Below are positions 6,925 to 15,085 of a DNA stretch of 39,362 nucleotides, one piece after another. The position numbers and the translations under genes are program-made. The notes below the pieces were generated by a model. That model did not search any database. It was not told the origin of the DNA and saw only the letters and a program-made list of their open reading frames with translations. Every line of letters starts with the position of its first letter. The first letter of the stretch is position 1. Source of the DNA: Agrobacterium tumefaciens (lineage in GTDB: Bacteria; Pseudomonadota; Alphaproteobacteria; Rhizobiales; Rhizobiaceae); the NCBI RefSeq assembly GCF_009649785.1, contig NZ_WJOK01000036.1, positions 1-39,362 on the forward strand, read 5' to 3'.

Positions 6925-7413
6925 ATGGAAAATGCCAAGCCGCAGAAGGAACACGCGTTCCTGGGCAGGATCGTCGGCGACTGGGTCATGACCGCCAGTT
7001 CCGGGCATGAGGGATACGATCCCGATGATCCCGCCCAGCGGTTCACCGAAACCGTCAGCTCCATCGGGGGGCTGTGGATCATCGGGCACGGCACCGGCAA
7101 GATGCCTGACGGGACGGAGATGACGGCTGTCATCACCGTGGGTTTCGACCCTGCCAAGGGCCATTTCGTCGGCACCTGGGTGGGGTCGATGATGACCAAT
7201 CTCTGGGTCTACAAGGGCTGGCTGGAAGACGACGGCAAGACCCTGACACTCGAAGCGGAAGGACCGGCCTTTGACGGTTCCGGCCGCATCGATACCTATC
7301 GCGACGTGCTGGTGCTGCACGACGACAATAACCGCAGCTTTTCCGGCAGCGTCCGGCAGCCGGATGGCAGTTTCAAGACCTTCATGACATCGGAGTTCCA
7401 GCGCAAGGCGTGA
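6925..7413 (+). CDS. DUF1579 family protein
   Basis: A 162-residue protein of the DUF1579 family, which is expected to adopt a lipocalin-like beta-barrel. Visible landmarks are FLGRIVGDWVMTAS near the start, GLWIIGHGTGKMPDG, VTVGFDPAKGHFVGTWVGSM and the C-terminal RSFSGSVRQPDGSF run. Starts 26 bases after the DUF899 gene with a purine-rich site (GAGGAGGAG), so the two are very likely co-transcribed. No catalytic residues can be named. The family frequently accompanies YciI, VOC and SRPBCC genes; all of these point to small-molecule binding or detoxification, but the ligand is unknown. Confidence 0.87.
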   Translation: MENAKPQKEHAFLGRIVGDWVMTASSGHEGYDPDDPAQRFTETVSSIGGLWIIGHGTGKMPDGTEMTAVITVGFDPAKGHFVGTWVGSMMTNLWVYKGWLEDDGKTLTLEAEGPAFDGSGRIDTYRDVLVLHDDNNRSFSGSVRQPDGSFKTFMTSEFQRKA

Positions 7414-7513
7414 CGCCCCGCCGGAATTTGCCCGATCGCGCCGAATAATGCGCTGCCGCGTCCTGCGGCGGCCGATCGCCAGAAAAATGACGCCATAACC
7501 CCGGAGAGATTCA

Positions 7514-8296
7514 ATGTCCGATACACACGGAAAATTCATATGGGTTGAACTGATGACGCCTGACATGGAGCAGGGTGCCCGCTTCTATGGTCATGTCGCC
7601 GGCTGGCAGACCAAGGATTTCGGTTCGCCGGAAATGCCCTATCTGGTGCTGGAGGCCGATGGTAAAGGCATGGGCGGCATCATGGAACTGACCGAAGAAC
7701 ACAAGAGCCAGGGCATTCCTCCCAACTGGACCGGTTATGTCGGCGTTGACGATGTGGACGCCACGGCAAAACTTTTCGCGGAAAAGGGCGGTTCGGTCAG
7801 GCGCCCGCCGCAGGATATCCCGGAGATCGGTCGTTTCGCCGTGGTGGCTGATCCTTCCGGTGCGGTTCTGTGCATCATGACGCCGCTGCCGATGGAAACC
7901 GGCGGTTTTCCGCAGGAGACGCAGAACCTGCCGGGTCACGTCGGCTGGTACGAACTTGCCACCAACAATGTCGACGACGCCATAGCCTTTTACGGTGAGG
8001 TCTTCGGCTGGACCAAGGACCATGATTTTGACATGGGCGCAGAAATGGGCCCGTATCGCATCTTCGCCCATAACGGCAAGGTCGTCGGCGGCATGATGAA
8101 ATGTATGGCGGGTGCGCCCACCTGTTATTGGGGTTATTATTTCAACGTCGACGGCATCGATGACGCCATCACCCGGGTCAGCACCGGTGGCGGCAAGGTC
8201 GTCAACGGCCCGATGGAGGTTCCCGGCGAGAGCTGGATCGTCAATTGCCAGGACCCGCAGGGCGCATTCTTCTCGCTGCTGTCGCAGAAGAAGTAA
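7514..8296 (+). CDS. Two-domain VOC (glyoxalase-like) protein
   Basis: A 260-residue protein made of two tandem vicinal-oxygen-chelate domains, about residues 1-125 and 137-258. The first begins GKFIWVELMTPDMEQGARFYGHVAGW, the second HVGWYELATNNVDDAIAFYGEVFGW, so the repeat is evident. Proteins of this kind resemble the CFP30B/hydroxylase-type VOC group and can be metal-dependent lyases, dioxygenases or binding proteins. The ribosome site CGGAGAG precedes the ATG. It lies 100 bases after the DUF1579 gene in the same direction, and a symmetrical terminator follows, so it probably closes the MarR-linked operon. Substrate unknown. Confidence 0.88.
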   Translation: MSDTHGKFIWVELMTPDMEQGARFYGHVAGWQTKDFGSPEMPYLVLEADGKGMGGIMELTEEHKSQGIPPNWTGYVGVDDVDATAKLFAEKGGSVRRPPQDIPEIGRFAVVADPSGAVLCIMTPLPMETGGFPQETQNLPGHVGWYELATNNVDDAIAFYGEVFGWTKDHDFDMGAEMGPYRIFAHNGKVVGGMMKCMAGAPTCYWGYYFNVDGIDDAITRVSTGGGKVVNGPMEVPGESWIVNCQDPQGAFFSLLSQKK

Positions 8297-8317
8297 CCCT
8301 TCTGGGCTGACATACCG

Positions 8318-8343
8318 ATCTGCCGGAGGTTACTCCGGCAGAT
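8318..8343. terminator. Bidirectional terminator hairpin
   Basis: ATCTGCCGGAG and CTCCGGCAGAT form a perfect 11-bp stem with a GTTA loop between the convergent VOC and LysR genes. It ends at the last base of the LysR coding region. U-runs are poor on both sides, so it may act as a transcript-end or stabilising hairpin for both. Confidence 0.65.
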
Positions 8344-9239
8344 TACCGGTTTCTCGGTAGCCGAACGTGATCGATAAAGGCGCGGAGCTTCGGCGCAAGA
8401 TGACGTCGATTCGGATAATAGAGATAAAAACCCGCAAAAGTCGGAGAATGGTCCTCCAGCATGGAAACAAGCTGGCCGCTCTCCAGGTAGGGACGGAAGG
8501 TCTCTTCCATGCCGAATGTGATGCCGGCGCCGGCACAGGCCAGCTTTATCATCAACTGCATGTCGTTGGTGGTGAAGTCCGGCTGGACGGCGACCGCGAA
8601 TTCCCGGCCGTTTTCGGCAAATTCCCACCGATATGGCGCCACGTCCGGACGAGGCCGCCAGCCGATACATTTGTGATGGATCAGTTCGCGCGGCTGCGTC
8701 GGTAAGGTGACGCGATCTCGATATTGCGGCGAACAGACGGCGAGCTGCCGCTGCGGCCCGGAAACCGGAACGGCAATCATATCCTGCGCGATCAGCTCCC
8801 CCAGACGCACGCCGGCATCGTAGTGTTCGGCGACGATATCGAATTCCTCATCCGTCACGACAATATCGAGTTGCACTTCCGGATGGATTTCAGCAAAGCG
8901 CGCCAGCAATGGCCCGGACAAGAAGCGCTCCGCTATCGAGGAAACGGCAAGCCGCAATTGCCCCCGAGGCATTCCACTCAGGGAAGAGGCGGCCTGTGTC
9001 GCTTGCATGAGGTTGCCGATGGATGGCGAAACATCGGCGTAAAGCTGTTGCCCCGCTTCCGTCAGGCTAACGCTGCGCGTTGTGCGCTGAACGAGCGCTA
9101 TCCCCATCGTTTCTTCAAGCCTGCGGATGGTCTGGCTGACAGCTGACCGTGTTACGCCGAGCCTGTCCGCCGTAGCCCGAAAATTGCGTTCCTTGGCAAC
9201 CATGCAGAAGGTGGAAAGCGCGTTGAGATCAACATTCAT
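8343..9239 (-). CDS. LysR-family transcriptional regulator
   Basis: A 298-residue LysR regulator. The N-terminal helix-turn-helix covers about residues 5-62 (LSTFCMVAKERNFRATADRLGVTRSAVSQTIRRLEE...). The effector-binding domain occupies about 90-295, with LRLAVSSIAERFL and VQLDIVVTDEEFDIVAEHYDAGVRLG typical of regulators that control SDR or oxidoreductase genes. It is divergent from the SDR/Atu4866 pair with a 122-base gap containing an A/T-rich TTA-N9-TAA dyad (near 9265), compatible with a T-N11-A site. It probably activates or represses that pair. Inducer unknown. Confidence 0.9.
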   Translation of the reverse strand: MNVDLNALSTFCMVAKERNFRATADRLGVTRSAVSQTIRRLEETMGIALVQRTTRSVSLTEAGQQLYADVSPSIGNLMQATQAASSLSGMPRGQLRLAVSSIAERFLSGPLLARFAEIHPEVQLDIVVTDEEFDIVAEHYDAGVRLGELIAQDMIAVPVSGPQRQLAVCSPQYRDRVTLPTQPRELIHHKCIGWRPRPDVAPYRWEFAENGREFAVAVQPDFTTNDMQLMIKLACAGAGITFGMEETFRPYLESGQLVSMLEDHSPTFAGFYLYYPNRRHLAPKLRAFIDHVRLPRNR

Positions 9240-9361
9240 TGGTTAGTAAATCTATCCATGGAGGTTATCATTGAGGTAATTATCACGACAATGGCAAAGC
9301 TTTATCTTTCCTGCAACGGTCTCCTCTCGAAAAAGCGGGCCGTAAAGCCAAGGAGAAAGCC

Positions 9362-10084
9362 ATGACATTGAACAAAGTTATTCTCATAACAGGTGCATCG
9401 AGCGGGATAGGTGAGGGTATCGCCAGAGAACTTGCCGCTGCAGGCGCGAAACTGGTTCTGGGTGCGCGCCGCATGGACCGTTTGCAGGCTTTGGCCGACG
9501 AACTGCGCCAAACGGGCGCTGAGGTTGTCGTGCATCCCCTTAACGTCACGGAAAGGCAGAGTGTCGAGGATTTTGCCGAGGCGGGACGCAAGGCGTTCGG
9601 ACGGATCGACGTCATCGTCAACAATGCCGGCATCATGCCGCTATCGTTGATGTCGTCCCTCAAGGTCGATGAATGGGACCGCATGATCGACGTCAACATC
9701 AAGGGCGTACTTTATGGCGTCGCCGCCGTTCTGCCTGAGATGACCGCGCGTGCTTCCGGCCACATCGTCAACATCGCTTCCATCGGTGCACTGGCCGTTT
9801 CGCCCACGGCTGCCGTTTATTGCGCGACGAAATTTGCGGTGCGGGCGATTTCCGACGGGCTGCGACAGGAAAACCGCGACCTGCGGGTTACCTGCATTCA
9901 CCCCGGCGTGGTGGAAAGCGAACTTGCCCACACCATCACCGATCCGGCCGCCGCGGAGTTGATGCAAAGCTACCGGGCCATAGCATTGAAGCCTGACGCC
10001 ATTGGCCGCGCAGTCCGCTATGCCATCGAACAACCCGACGATGTGGACGTCAATGAAATCGTCGTCCGCCCGACCGCCGTATAG
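9362..10084 (+). CDS. Short-chain dehydrogenase/reductase (SDR)
   Basis: A 240-residue classical SDR using NAD(P)H. The cofactor loop GASSGIGEG is at residues 11-19, NNAG at 87-90, and the catalytic Ser140, Tyr153 and Lys157 (YCATK) are all present, so the enzyme should be active. Arg36-Arg37 after the second strand favours NADP(H). A ribosome site (AAGGAGAAAG) precedes the ATG. It is transcribed away from the LysR gene and is followed after 14 bases by the Atu4866-family gene, so the two form an operon. Substrate cannot be inferred. Confidence 0.9.
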   Translation: MTLNKVILITGASSGIGEGIARELAAAGAKLVLGARRMDRLQALADELRQTGAEVVVHPLNVTERQSVEDFAEAGRKAFGRIDVIVNNAGIMPLSLMSSLKVDEWDRMIDVNIKGVLYGVAAVLPEMTARASGHIVNIASIGALAVSPTAAVYCATKFAVRAISDGLRQENRDLRVTCIHPGVVESELAHTITDPAAAELMQSYRAIALKPDAIGRAVRYAIEQPDDVDVNEIVVRPTAV

Positions 10085-10098
10085 GGAGGATCGGGCCA

Positions 10099-10449
10099 AT
10101 GAAGATTGTTTCGACATCGCTTGCCCTTGTACTCGCAACGGCCGCCGCCGATACCGGCCACCATCAGGAGGATCGTGCCGTGAAAGGGAATATGGACAAG
10201 ATGGCCCAGACCGAAAGCCACCCCTATATCGGCATGTGGGTCACCGGCGACGGCCATATCCGTCAGGAGCTTTTGCCTGATGGCCGCTACGACGAGGCGC
10301 GCGGCCAACGCAAAAGCGCCTATCAGGGGCGTTACGAGGTGAGGGGCAACCATATCGACTATTGGGATGATACCGGCTTTACCGCCGATGGCGAGTTCAT
10401 CGACGATGTGCTCTACCACGGCGGCATGATTTTCTATCGCGAGCCGTGA
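10099..10449 (+). CDS. Atu4866-domain small protein
   Basis: A 116-residue protein whose C-terminal 80 residues match the Atu4866 family, named after an Agrobacterium protein: ESHPYIGMWVTGDGHIRQELLPDGRYDEARG, then GRYEVRGNHIDYWDDTGFTADGEF and a final LYHGGMIFYRE. This domain is a small beta-barrel of unknown function. The first 20 residues (MKIVSTSLALVLATAAA) look like an export signal, but the domain itself starts near residue 36, and an internal ATG at 10192 could give a shorter cytoplasmic form. It lies 14 bases after the SDR gene, an arrangement in which the domain often occurs with SDR and LysR genes. A clear terminator follows. Ligand and role unknown. Confidence 0.82.
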   Translation: MKIVSTSLALVLATAAADTGHHQEDRAVKGNMDKMAQTESHPYIGMWVTGDGHIRQELLPDGRYDEARGQRKSAYQGRYEVRGNHIDYWDDTGFTADGEFIDDVLYHGGMIFYREP

Positions 10450-10474
10450 ACCAACCGTCACGCTAACAGGATAA

Positions 10475-10506
10475 AAACCGCCCGGCTGATCAAGGCCGGG
10501 CGGTTT
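10475..10506. terminator. Bidirectional intrinsic terminator
   Basis: AAACCGCCCGGC and GCCGGGCGGTTT form a perfect 12-bp stem with an 8-nt loop between two convergent genes. A-rich sequence on the left and TTTATCTGTTTT on the right let it end transcription in both directions. Confidence 0.88.
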
Positions 10507-10513
10507 ATCTGTT

Positions 10514-12076
10514 TTAACGCTTCAGGCTTCCCAGTATCCCGCGCACGATGGCGCGGCCCACGGATGTGGCAACCGAGCGGGCGGCGCTTTTCATTGCCGC
10601 CTCGATCACGGTTTCGCGCTGATAACCGCTCGTCTTGCGGGCGCCGGTGGTGGAGGCCTTTGTGGGTTCCTCGTCGCCGAAACCGGGCAGGCGCCAGCGT
10701 CCCGAGGCACTGTCGGACTGGCTGGAGGCATTTTCCTCTTCCGCGCGCTTGGCGGCTTCGGCTTCCGCAGCCTTCTGGGCGCGTGCGTTGAGGATTTCAA
10801 AGGCCGATTCCCGGTCCACGTCCCTGTCGTATTGACCGGCAAGCGGGCCGGTATCCATCAGCAATTTGCGCTCGGCGTCGGTGAGCGGCCCGACGCGGCC
10901 CGAGGGCGGCCGCACAAGGGTGCGCTCGACGATGGAGGGCGCGCCCTTGTCATGCAGGGTCGAAATCAGAGCCTCGCCCGTACCGAGCGTGGTGATGATG
11001 TCGGCTGTGTTGAAGGCGGGGTTCTGGCGGAACGTATCGGCTGCGGTGCGCACAGCCTTCTGCTCGCGCGGCGTATAGGCGCGAAGCGCATGCTGCACGC
11101 GGTTGCCCAGCTGGGCAAGAACGGTTTCCGGCACGTCCAGCGGGTTCTGCGTCACGAAGTAGACGCCCACACCCTTGGAGCGGATAAGCCGCACCACCTG
11201 CTCCACGCGCTCGACGAGCACCCTTGGCGCGTCGTTAAACAGCAGATGCGCCTCATCGAAAAAGAACACTAGACGCGGCTTTTCCGGGTCGCCCACTTCC
11301 GGCAGTTCCTCGAAGAGTTCGGAGAGCATCCACAACAGGAAGGTGGCGTAAAGGCGCGGGTTCATCATCAGCTTGTCGGCGGCGAGAACCGAAACCGTGC
11401 CACGCCCGTCCGTGCCGACGCGCATGATGTCGGCAATATTCAGCGCCGGCTCGCCGAAGAAGTTTGCGGCACCCTGCTGTTCGAGAACCAGCAGCCCGCG
11501 TTGCAGCGAACCGACAGAGGTCTTGGAAATCAGGCCGAACTGGCTGGACAGCGCACTAGCATTCTCGCCCATGTAGTTGAGCAGCGATTGCAGGTCTTTG
11601 AGATCGAGCAGCGGCAACCCGCCCTGATCGGCGATCTTGAAGGCGATGTTGAGCACGCCTTCCTGGGCTTCCGAAGCATCCATCAGTCGCGCCAGCAGCA
11701 GCGGGCCCATTTCGGCAATGGTGGCGCGCACGCGATGGCCTTTTTCACCGTAGAGATCCCAGAAGATCACCGGCGATTTGCCATAGGAAAAATCCGTGAA
11801 ACCGATCTGTTCGGCACGTTTCTGCACCCAGTCCTTGGTTTCGCCCTGGGCGGCGATGCCGGAAAGGTCGCCCTTGATATCGGCGCAGAAAACGGGAACG
11901 CCGGCTTGCGAGAAACCTTCGGCAAGAACCTGCAGGGTCACGGTCTTGCCCGTGCCCGTTGCGCCGGTGATCAGGCCGTGGCGGTTGCCGAATTTCAGCT
12001 CCAGATATTCACCCTTGTTCAGGCTGTCGTCCGGATTGCGGCTGGTCCCGATATAGATCTGTCCGTCCTGCAACAT
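10514..12076 (-). CDS. HerA-like ATPase, DUF853/YjgR family
   Basis: A 520-residue P-loop ATPase of the DUF853 (YjgR-like) branch of the HerA/FtsK superfamily. Walker A is GATGTGKT at residues 38-45, and Walker B is in [13 protein letters not shown] (about 266-278). The arginine-finger region follows in [16 protein letters not shown] sequence (actual run [19 protein letters not shown]). The C-terminus (about 400-490) is charged and low complexity ([21 protein letters not shown]) with a basic tail. The family is annotated as helicase HerA-like but its biological job is poorly known. It stands alone, convergent with the Atu4866 gene and with a good ribosome site (CAGGAGAAAA). Not a herA-nurA defence pair here: no nuclease gene is adjacent. 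Confidence 0.9.
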   Translation of the reverse strand: MLQDGQIYIGTSRNPDDSLNKGEYLELKFGNRHGLITGATGTGKTVTLQVLAEGFSQAGVPVFCADIKGDLSGIAAQGETKDWVQKRAEQIGFTDFSYGKSPVIFWDLYGEKGHRVRATIAEMGPLLLARLMDASEAQEGVLNIAFKIADQGGLPLLDLKDLQSLLNYMGENASALSSQFGLISKTSVGSLQRGLLVLEQQGAANFFGEPALNIADIMRVGTDGRGTVSVLAADKLMMNPRLYATFLLWMLSELFEELPEVGDPEKPRLVFFFDEAHLLFNDAPRVLVERVEQVVRLIRSKGVGVYFVTQNPLDVPETVLAQLGNRVQHALRAYTPREQKAVRTAADTFRQNPAFNTADIITTLGTGEALISTLHDKGAPSIVERTLVRPPSGRVGPLTDAERKLLMDTGPLAGQYDRDVDRESAFEILNARAQKAAEAEAAKRAEEENASSQSDSASGRWRLPGFGDEEPTKASTTGARKTSGYQRETVIEAAMKSAARSVATSVGRAIVRGILGSLKR

Positions 12077-12333
12077 CGACCATTTTCTCCTGCGACTGAT
12101 GCATGCCCCTTAAATCGCGATCGATTTGAAGATGGTCATGTCCGAATTGAACTTTTACGGCACCCTCTGGCCGCTACTGCCAAAGCGGCCTTTTCATAGT
12201 ATGGTTGTGATGATCTTATAAGGACAGTTTCAAGGCGCAACAACTGCTTGATGGCGATGAAGAAAAACCGCTTCATGAAAGTTGTCGCACCCGCCCGCCG
12301 CCCGCTTGAATGCGGCATGAGATTGTTTTACGT

Positions 12334-12347
12334 TGACGTTAACGTCA
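12334..12347. promoter_or_regulatory. Perfect 14-bp palindrome upstream of the Gly-rich gene
   Basis: TGACGTTAACGTCA is a perfect palindrome 41 bases before the ATG at 12388, in the 311-bp gap after the HerA-like gene. It resembles sites of some MerR-type regulators of acyl-CoA degradation (LiuR class), but no such regulator is in the window. The rest of the gap shows only an AT-rich stretch near 12190-12225, probably the promoter region of the divergent HerA-like gene. Confidence 0.55.
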
Positions 12348-12387
12348 GTTATTCGGTGTTGGCGTCGTTTTTCAACAGGAGGCAAGA

Positions 12388-12780
12388 ATGAACGAAGTCG
12401 TTGACCAGATCGCCGCAAAGGCGGGCATAGACCCTGCGCTGGCCGAAAAGGCTGTTGGCATGATTCTGGGTTTTCTCCAGCGCGAGGCGGCAGATGGTCC
12501 GATCGCCCGCATGATCGAAGCCATTCCGGGTGCCAGCGATCTCGTGGCACAGTATAATGGCGAGGGCGCTGCTGGCGGCGGTCTGCTGGGCGGATTGATG
12601 AGCGCGATCGGCGGCGGCGGCATCATGGGTCTCGGCCAGCAACTGATGAGCCAGGGCATCGGCATGAGCGAAATCACCACGCTCGCCAAGGAAACCATCG
12701 CCGTTGCTCGCCAGCACGCGGGCGATGAGACTGTCGATCAGGTGATCGCTTCGGTTCCGGGCCTCAGCCAGTTCGCGTAA
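12388..12780 (+). CDS. Small Gly-rich protein, DUF2267/DUF2780-like
   Basis: A 130-residue acidic protein. Residues 1-55 are helical (MNEVVDQIAAKAGIDPALAE...), followed by a Gly-rich block at about 60-85 (GEGAAGGGLLGGLMSAIGGGG) and a second helical part (SQGIGMSEITTLAKETIAVARQHAG). The pattern, helical pair around a glycine loop and an ending like DQVIASVPGLSQF, resembles the DUF2267 or DUF2780 groups; I cannot decide between them. A ribosome site (AGGAGGCAAG) is clear. Function unknown. It stands alone, behind a 14-bp palindrome, and converges with the HxlR gene. Confidence 0.75.
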   Translation: MNEVVDQIAAKAGIDPALAEKAVGMILGFLQREAADGPIARMIEAIPGASDLVAQYNGEGAAGGGLLGGLMSAIGGGGIMGLGQQLMSQGIGMSEITTLAKETIAVARQHAGDETVDQVIASVPGLSQFA

Positions 12781-12789
12781 GGCGACATT

Positions 12790-13221
12790 TTATTCAATAG
12801 CGGGGCGCGGCGGCTGTTCATTGAACCGGCGCCGCGCCTCTTCTATTTCCGCATGGTGGGTTTCCGCCCATATCCACACGCCGCAAAAGGCGCTGCCAAG
12901 GGTCTCTCCGAGAGACGTGAGGCCATAATCCACATGCGGTGGAATGACGGGGTGCACGGTGCGGCGCACCAGTCCGTCGCTTTCCATCTGCCTCAGCGTT
13001 TTCGTCAGCATCTTCTGGCTGATGGTGCCGACCAGCCTGCCGATCTGCGTAAAGCGAAGCGTGCCATGCTCTTCCAGCACCTCAAGGATCAGCATCGTCC
13101 ATTTGTCTGCCACTTTCGCGATGATATCCTCAACCAGCGCCTCGATGACCGGATCGGTTTCCGTGGGCGGCGGAGACTTGCGCCTGTTCTCGATCATGGG
13201 ATCGGCGGCATACCGTTTCAT
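12790..13221 (-). CDS. HxlR-family transcriptional regulator
   Basis: A 143-residue winged-helix protein of the HxlR/MarR-like type. The family core runs about residues 35-125: VADKWTMLILEVLEEHGTLRFTQIGRLVGTISQKMLTKTLRQMESDGLVRR, then VDYGLTSLG. There is no cysteine near the N-terminus; one is found later (AFCGVWIW). Such proteins often sense aldehydes, quinones or other electrophiles and control neighbouring reductases. It is divergent from an SDR gene, with an inverted repeat between them. A ribosome site AAAGGAGAG precedes the ATG. Regulation of the SDR is inferred. Confidence 0.9.
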   Translation of the reverse strand: MKRYAADPMIENRRKSPPPTETDPVIEALVEDIIAKVADKWTMLILEVLEEHGTLRFTQIGRLVGTISQKMLTKTLRQMESDGLVRRTVHPVIPPHVDYGLTSLGETLGSAFCGVWIWAETHHAEIEEARRRFNEQPPRPAIE

Positions 13222-13238
13222 CTCACACTCTCCTTTGG

Positions 13239-13269
13239 GTAAGTATAATTCTTTTGGGTGCCTACTTAC
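13239..13269. promoter_or_regulatory. Inverted repeat, probable HxlR operator
   Basis: GTAAGTA (13239-13245) and TACTTAC (13263-13269) are perfect 7-bp inverted copies separated by 17 bases, in the short gap between the divergent HxlR and SDR genes. Arm spacing of about 24 bases between centres suits two dimer half-sites on one face of the helix. Confidence 0.65.
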
Positions 13270-13324
13270 GAATGGAGAGTATAGCCGCTAATTTCCCGTC
13301 ATCCAACAGGCAAAGGATTTTTCG

Positions 13325-14083
13325 ATGAAAACGACAGGCAACACCATTCTCATCACCGGTGGCGGCTCCGGCATCGGCCGGGCGCTGGCGGAAGCGTTTC
13401 ACCGGCTGGGCAACAAGGTCGTCATTTCCGGCCGCCGCCAGAATGTGCTGGATGAGGTAACGGCCGCCAATCCCGGCATGGCCGCGATGGTCATGGACGC
13501 GACCGACGCCGAAGGCATCCGCTCTTTCGCCGACAATCTCATCAAGACACATCCGACGCTCAACGCCGTCATCAACAATGCCGGCATCATGCGGCCGGAG
13601 GACATCTCCTCGGCCCCGGACTATCTGGATACGGCGGAGGAAACCATCGCCACCAACCTTCTGGCGCCCATTCGCCTGACGGCGGCGCTGCTGCCGCATT
13701 TCCTCAAGCAGCCTGAAGCGACAGTGCTCACGGTATCCTCCGGCTTGGCCTTCGTGCCCATGGTGGTCACCCCAACCTACAGCGCCACCAAATCGGCCAT
13801 CCATGCCTACTCGGTCGCACTTCGCGAACAACTGAAAGAAACCTCGGTTGAGGTCATCGAAATCGTGCCGCCCTATGTGCAGACGACGCTGATGGGGGAA
13901 GGCCAGGCAAGCGACGAAAGAGCCATGCCGCTCGAGGCCTTCATTTCGGAAGTGATGGACATTCTCGGCGGTCGCCCGGATGAGAAGGAAGTGGTTGTGG
14001 AACGCTGCAAGCCGCTGCGTTTCGCCGCGCAGAACGGCAATTTCGATCAGGTGTTTTCGATGGTCAACGGCATGCATCCGTAA
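13325..14083 (+). CDS. Short-chain dehydrogenase/reductase (SDR)
   Basis: A 252-residue classical SDR related to the DltE/YdfG-like group. The cofactor loop GGGSGIGRA occupies residues 12-20, NNAG lies at 84-87, and the catalytic Ser-Tyr-Lys are Ser139 region, Tyr152 and Lys156 (YSATK). The adjacent Arg37-Arg38 suggests NADP(H) preference. Near the C-terminus PPYVQTTLMG and the insertion following it are typical of the group. The gene faces away from the HxlR regulator and is the likely target. The reaction is probably reduction of an aldehyde, ketone or quinone, but the substrate is not readable. Confidence 0.9.
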   Translation: MKTTGNTILITGGGSGIGRALAEAFHRLGNKVVISGRRQNVLDEVTAANPGMAAMVMDATDAEGIRSFADNLIKTHPTLNAVINNAGIMRPEDISSAPDYLDTAEETIATNLLAPIRLTAALLPHFLKQPEATVLTVSSGLAFVPMVVTPTYSATKSAIHAYSVALREQLKETSVEVIEIVPPYVQTTLMGEGQASDERAMPLEAFISEVMDILGGRPDEKEVVVERCKPLRFAAQNGNFDQVFSMVNGMHP

Positions 14084-14153
14084 AGGCCCGGCCCTGTCTC
14101 GCACGCATCGCCTGTGATAGCGTGGCGCTCTTTAAAGGGAGCGCCAGCTTTTC

Positions 14154-14960
14154 ATGGGCAGCCGTCAATTCCTGATGCCGAAAACCGCCATGCCCGGTAT
14201 TGCTGCCGTGGTTGCGGATAGCGACCGCTCTTTTCCACGTCACATGCACGACCAGTTCGGCATCGGCCTTGTGGAGCGCGGCGCGCAGAAATCGCTGAGC
14301 GGGCGCGGCATGGTGGAGGCTGAAGCCGGCCATGTCATCACCGTCAATCCGGGTGAGGTTCATGACGGCATTCCGCTGGGAGAGGGCGGGCGCGCCTGGC
14401 GGATGATCTATCTCGACATCGATATCGTGCAGGCCGCCATTGCCGATATCATCGAAAAGGATCACGGCTTTTTCGAATTCGCCTATCCGGTCGACATCAG
14501 GCCTCTGGCAGACCGGTTCCGCGCGCTTTTTTCAGCCGTGACGGCAACTGATCGCCCGGGTGACACCCTTCGCTGCGACGAGACCCTGCTTATGCTGCTC
14601 GTGGGTGCAATGGAAACGGTGGCAACACCACGCGAGACGGCAGCGCCCGATAGCATAAGACGCGCGAAAAGCAGGATCGACGACGATCCTGCCCGGCCGT
14701 TCCGTCTTGCCGATCTGGCCCAGGAGGCCGGCATGAGCCAGTTCCGCTTCCTGCGATCCTTCAGCAAGACCACGGGGCTGACGCCGCACAGCTACCTTTT
14801 GCAGCGACGCCTGCATCTGGCACGGGGTGCGCTGGCCAAGGGTGCTCCACCCGCAGATGTGGCGTTTTTCGCCGGTTTCTCCGACCAGAGCCATTTGAAC
14901 AGGTTTTTCGTACGGCAGTTCGGGGTGACGCCTGCGGCGTATAGGGCAGCCGTTTCGTAG
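14154..14960 (+). CDS. AraC-family transcriptional regulator
   Basis: A 268-residue AraC regulator with an N-terminal cupin sensor domain (about residues 20-110; HMHDQFGIGLVERG and ITVNPGEVHDGIPLG) and two C-terminal helix-turn-helix motifs (about 170-265; FRLADLAQEAGMSQFRFLRSF and APPADVAFFAGFSDQSHLNRFF). The last motif is the AraC signature. It precedes a LysE-type exporter gene by 125 bases on the same strand, and pairs of this kind usually have the AraC protein activating the exporter. Its ligand may be the exported compound, probably an amino acid; this is inferred. Confidence 0.9.
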   Translation: MGSRQFLMPKTAMPGIAAVVADSDRSFPRHMHDQFGIGLVERGAQKSLSGRGMVEAEAGHVITVNPGEVHDGIPLGEGGRAWRMIYLDIDIVQAAIADIIEKDHGFFEFAYPVDIRPLADRFRALFSAVTATDRPGDTLRCDETLLMLLVGAMETVATPRETAAPDSIRRAKSRIDDDPARPFRLADLAQEAGMSQFRFLRSFSKTTGLTPHSYLLQRRLHLARGALAKGAPPADVAFFAGFSDQSHLNRFFVRQFGVTPAAYRAAVS

Positions 14961-15085
14961 GGCAGGTTGGGGTAATAGGGCTACAGACGCGAGCCTCCAA
15001 GCCTCAACGCTGCAATTTCATCCAAGACCCCCGCGTCGGACACAGTCACGCTCCTGTTCTCCATTCAACGGGACTTGCAGAATCC

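Noticed and set aside
10514..12076. HerA-like ATPase as part of a HerA-based defence system
   Set aside because: No nuclease (NurA-like), SIR2 or DUF4297 gene is next to it, and it has the standard YjgR/DUF853 form.
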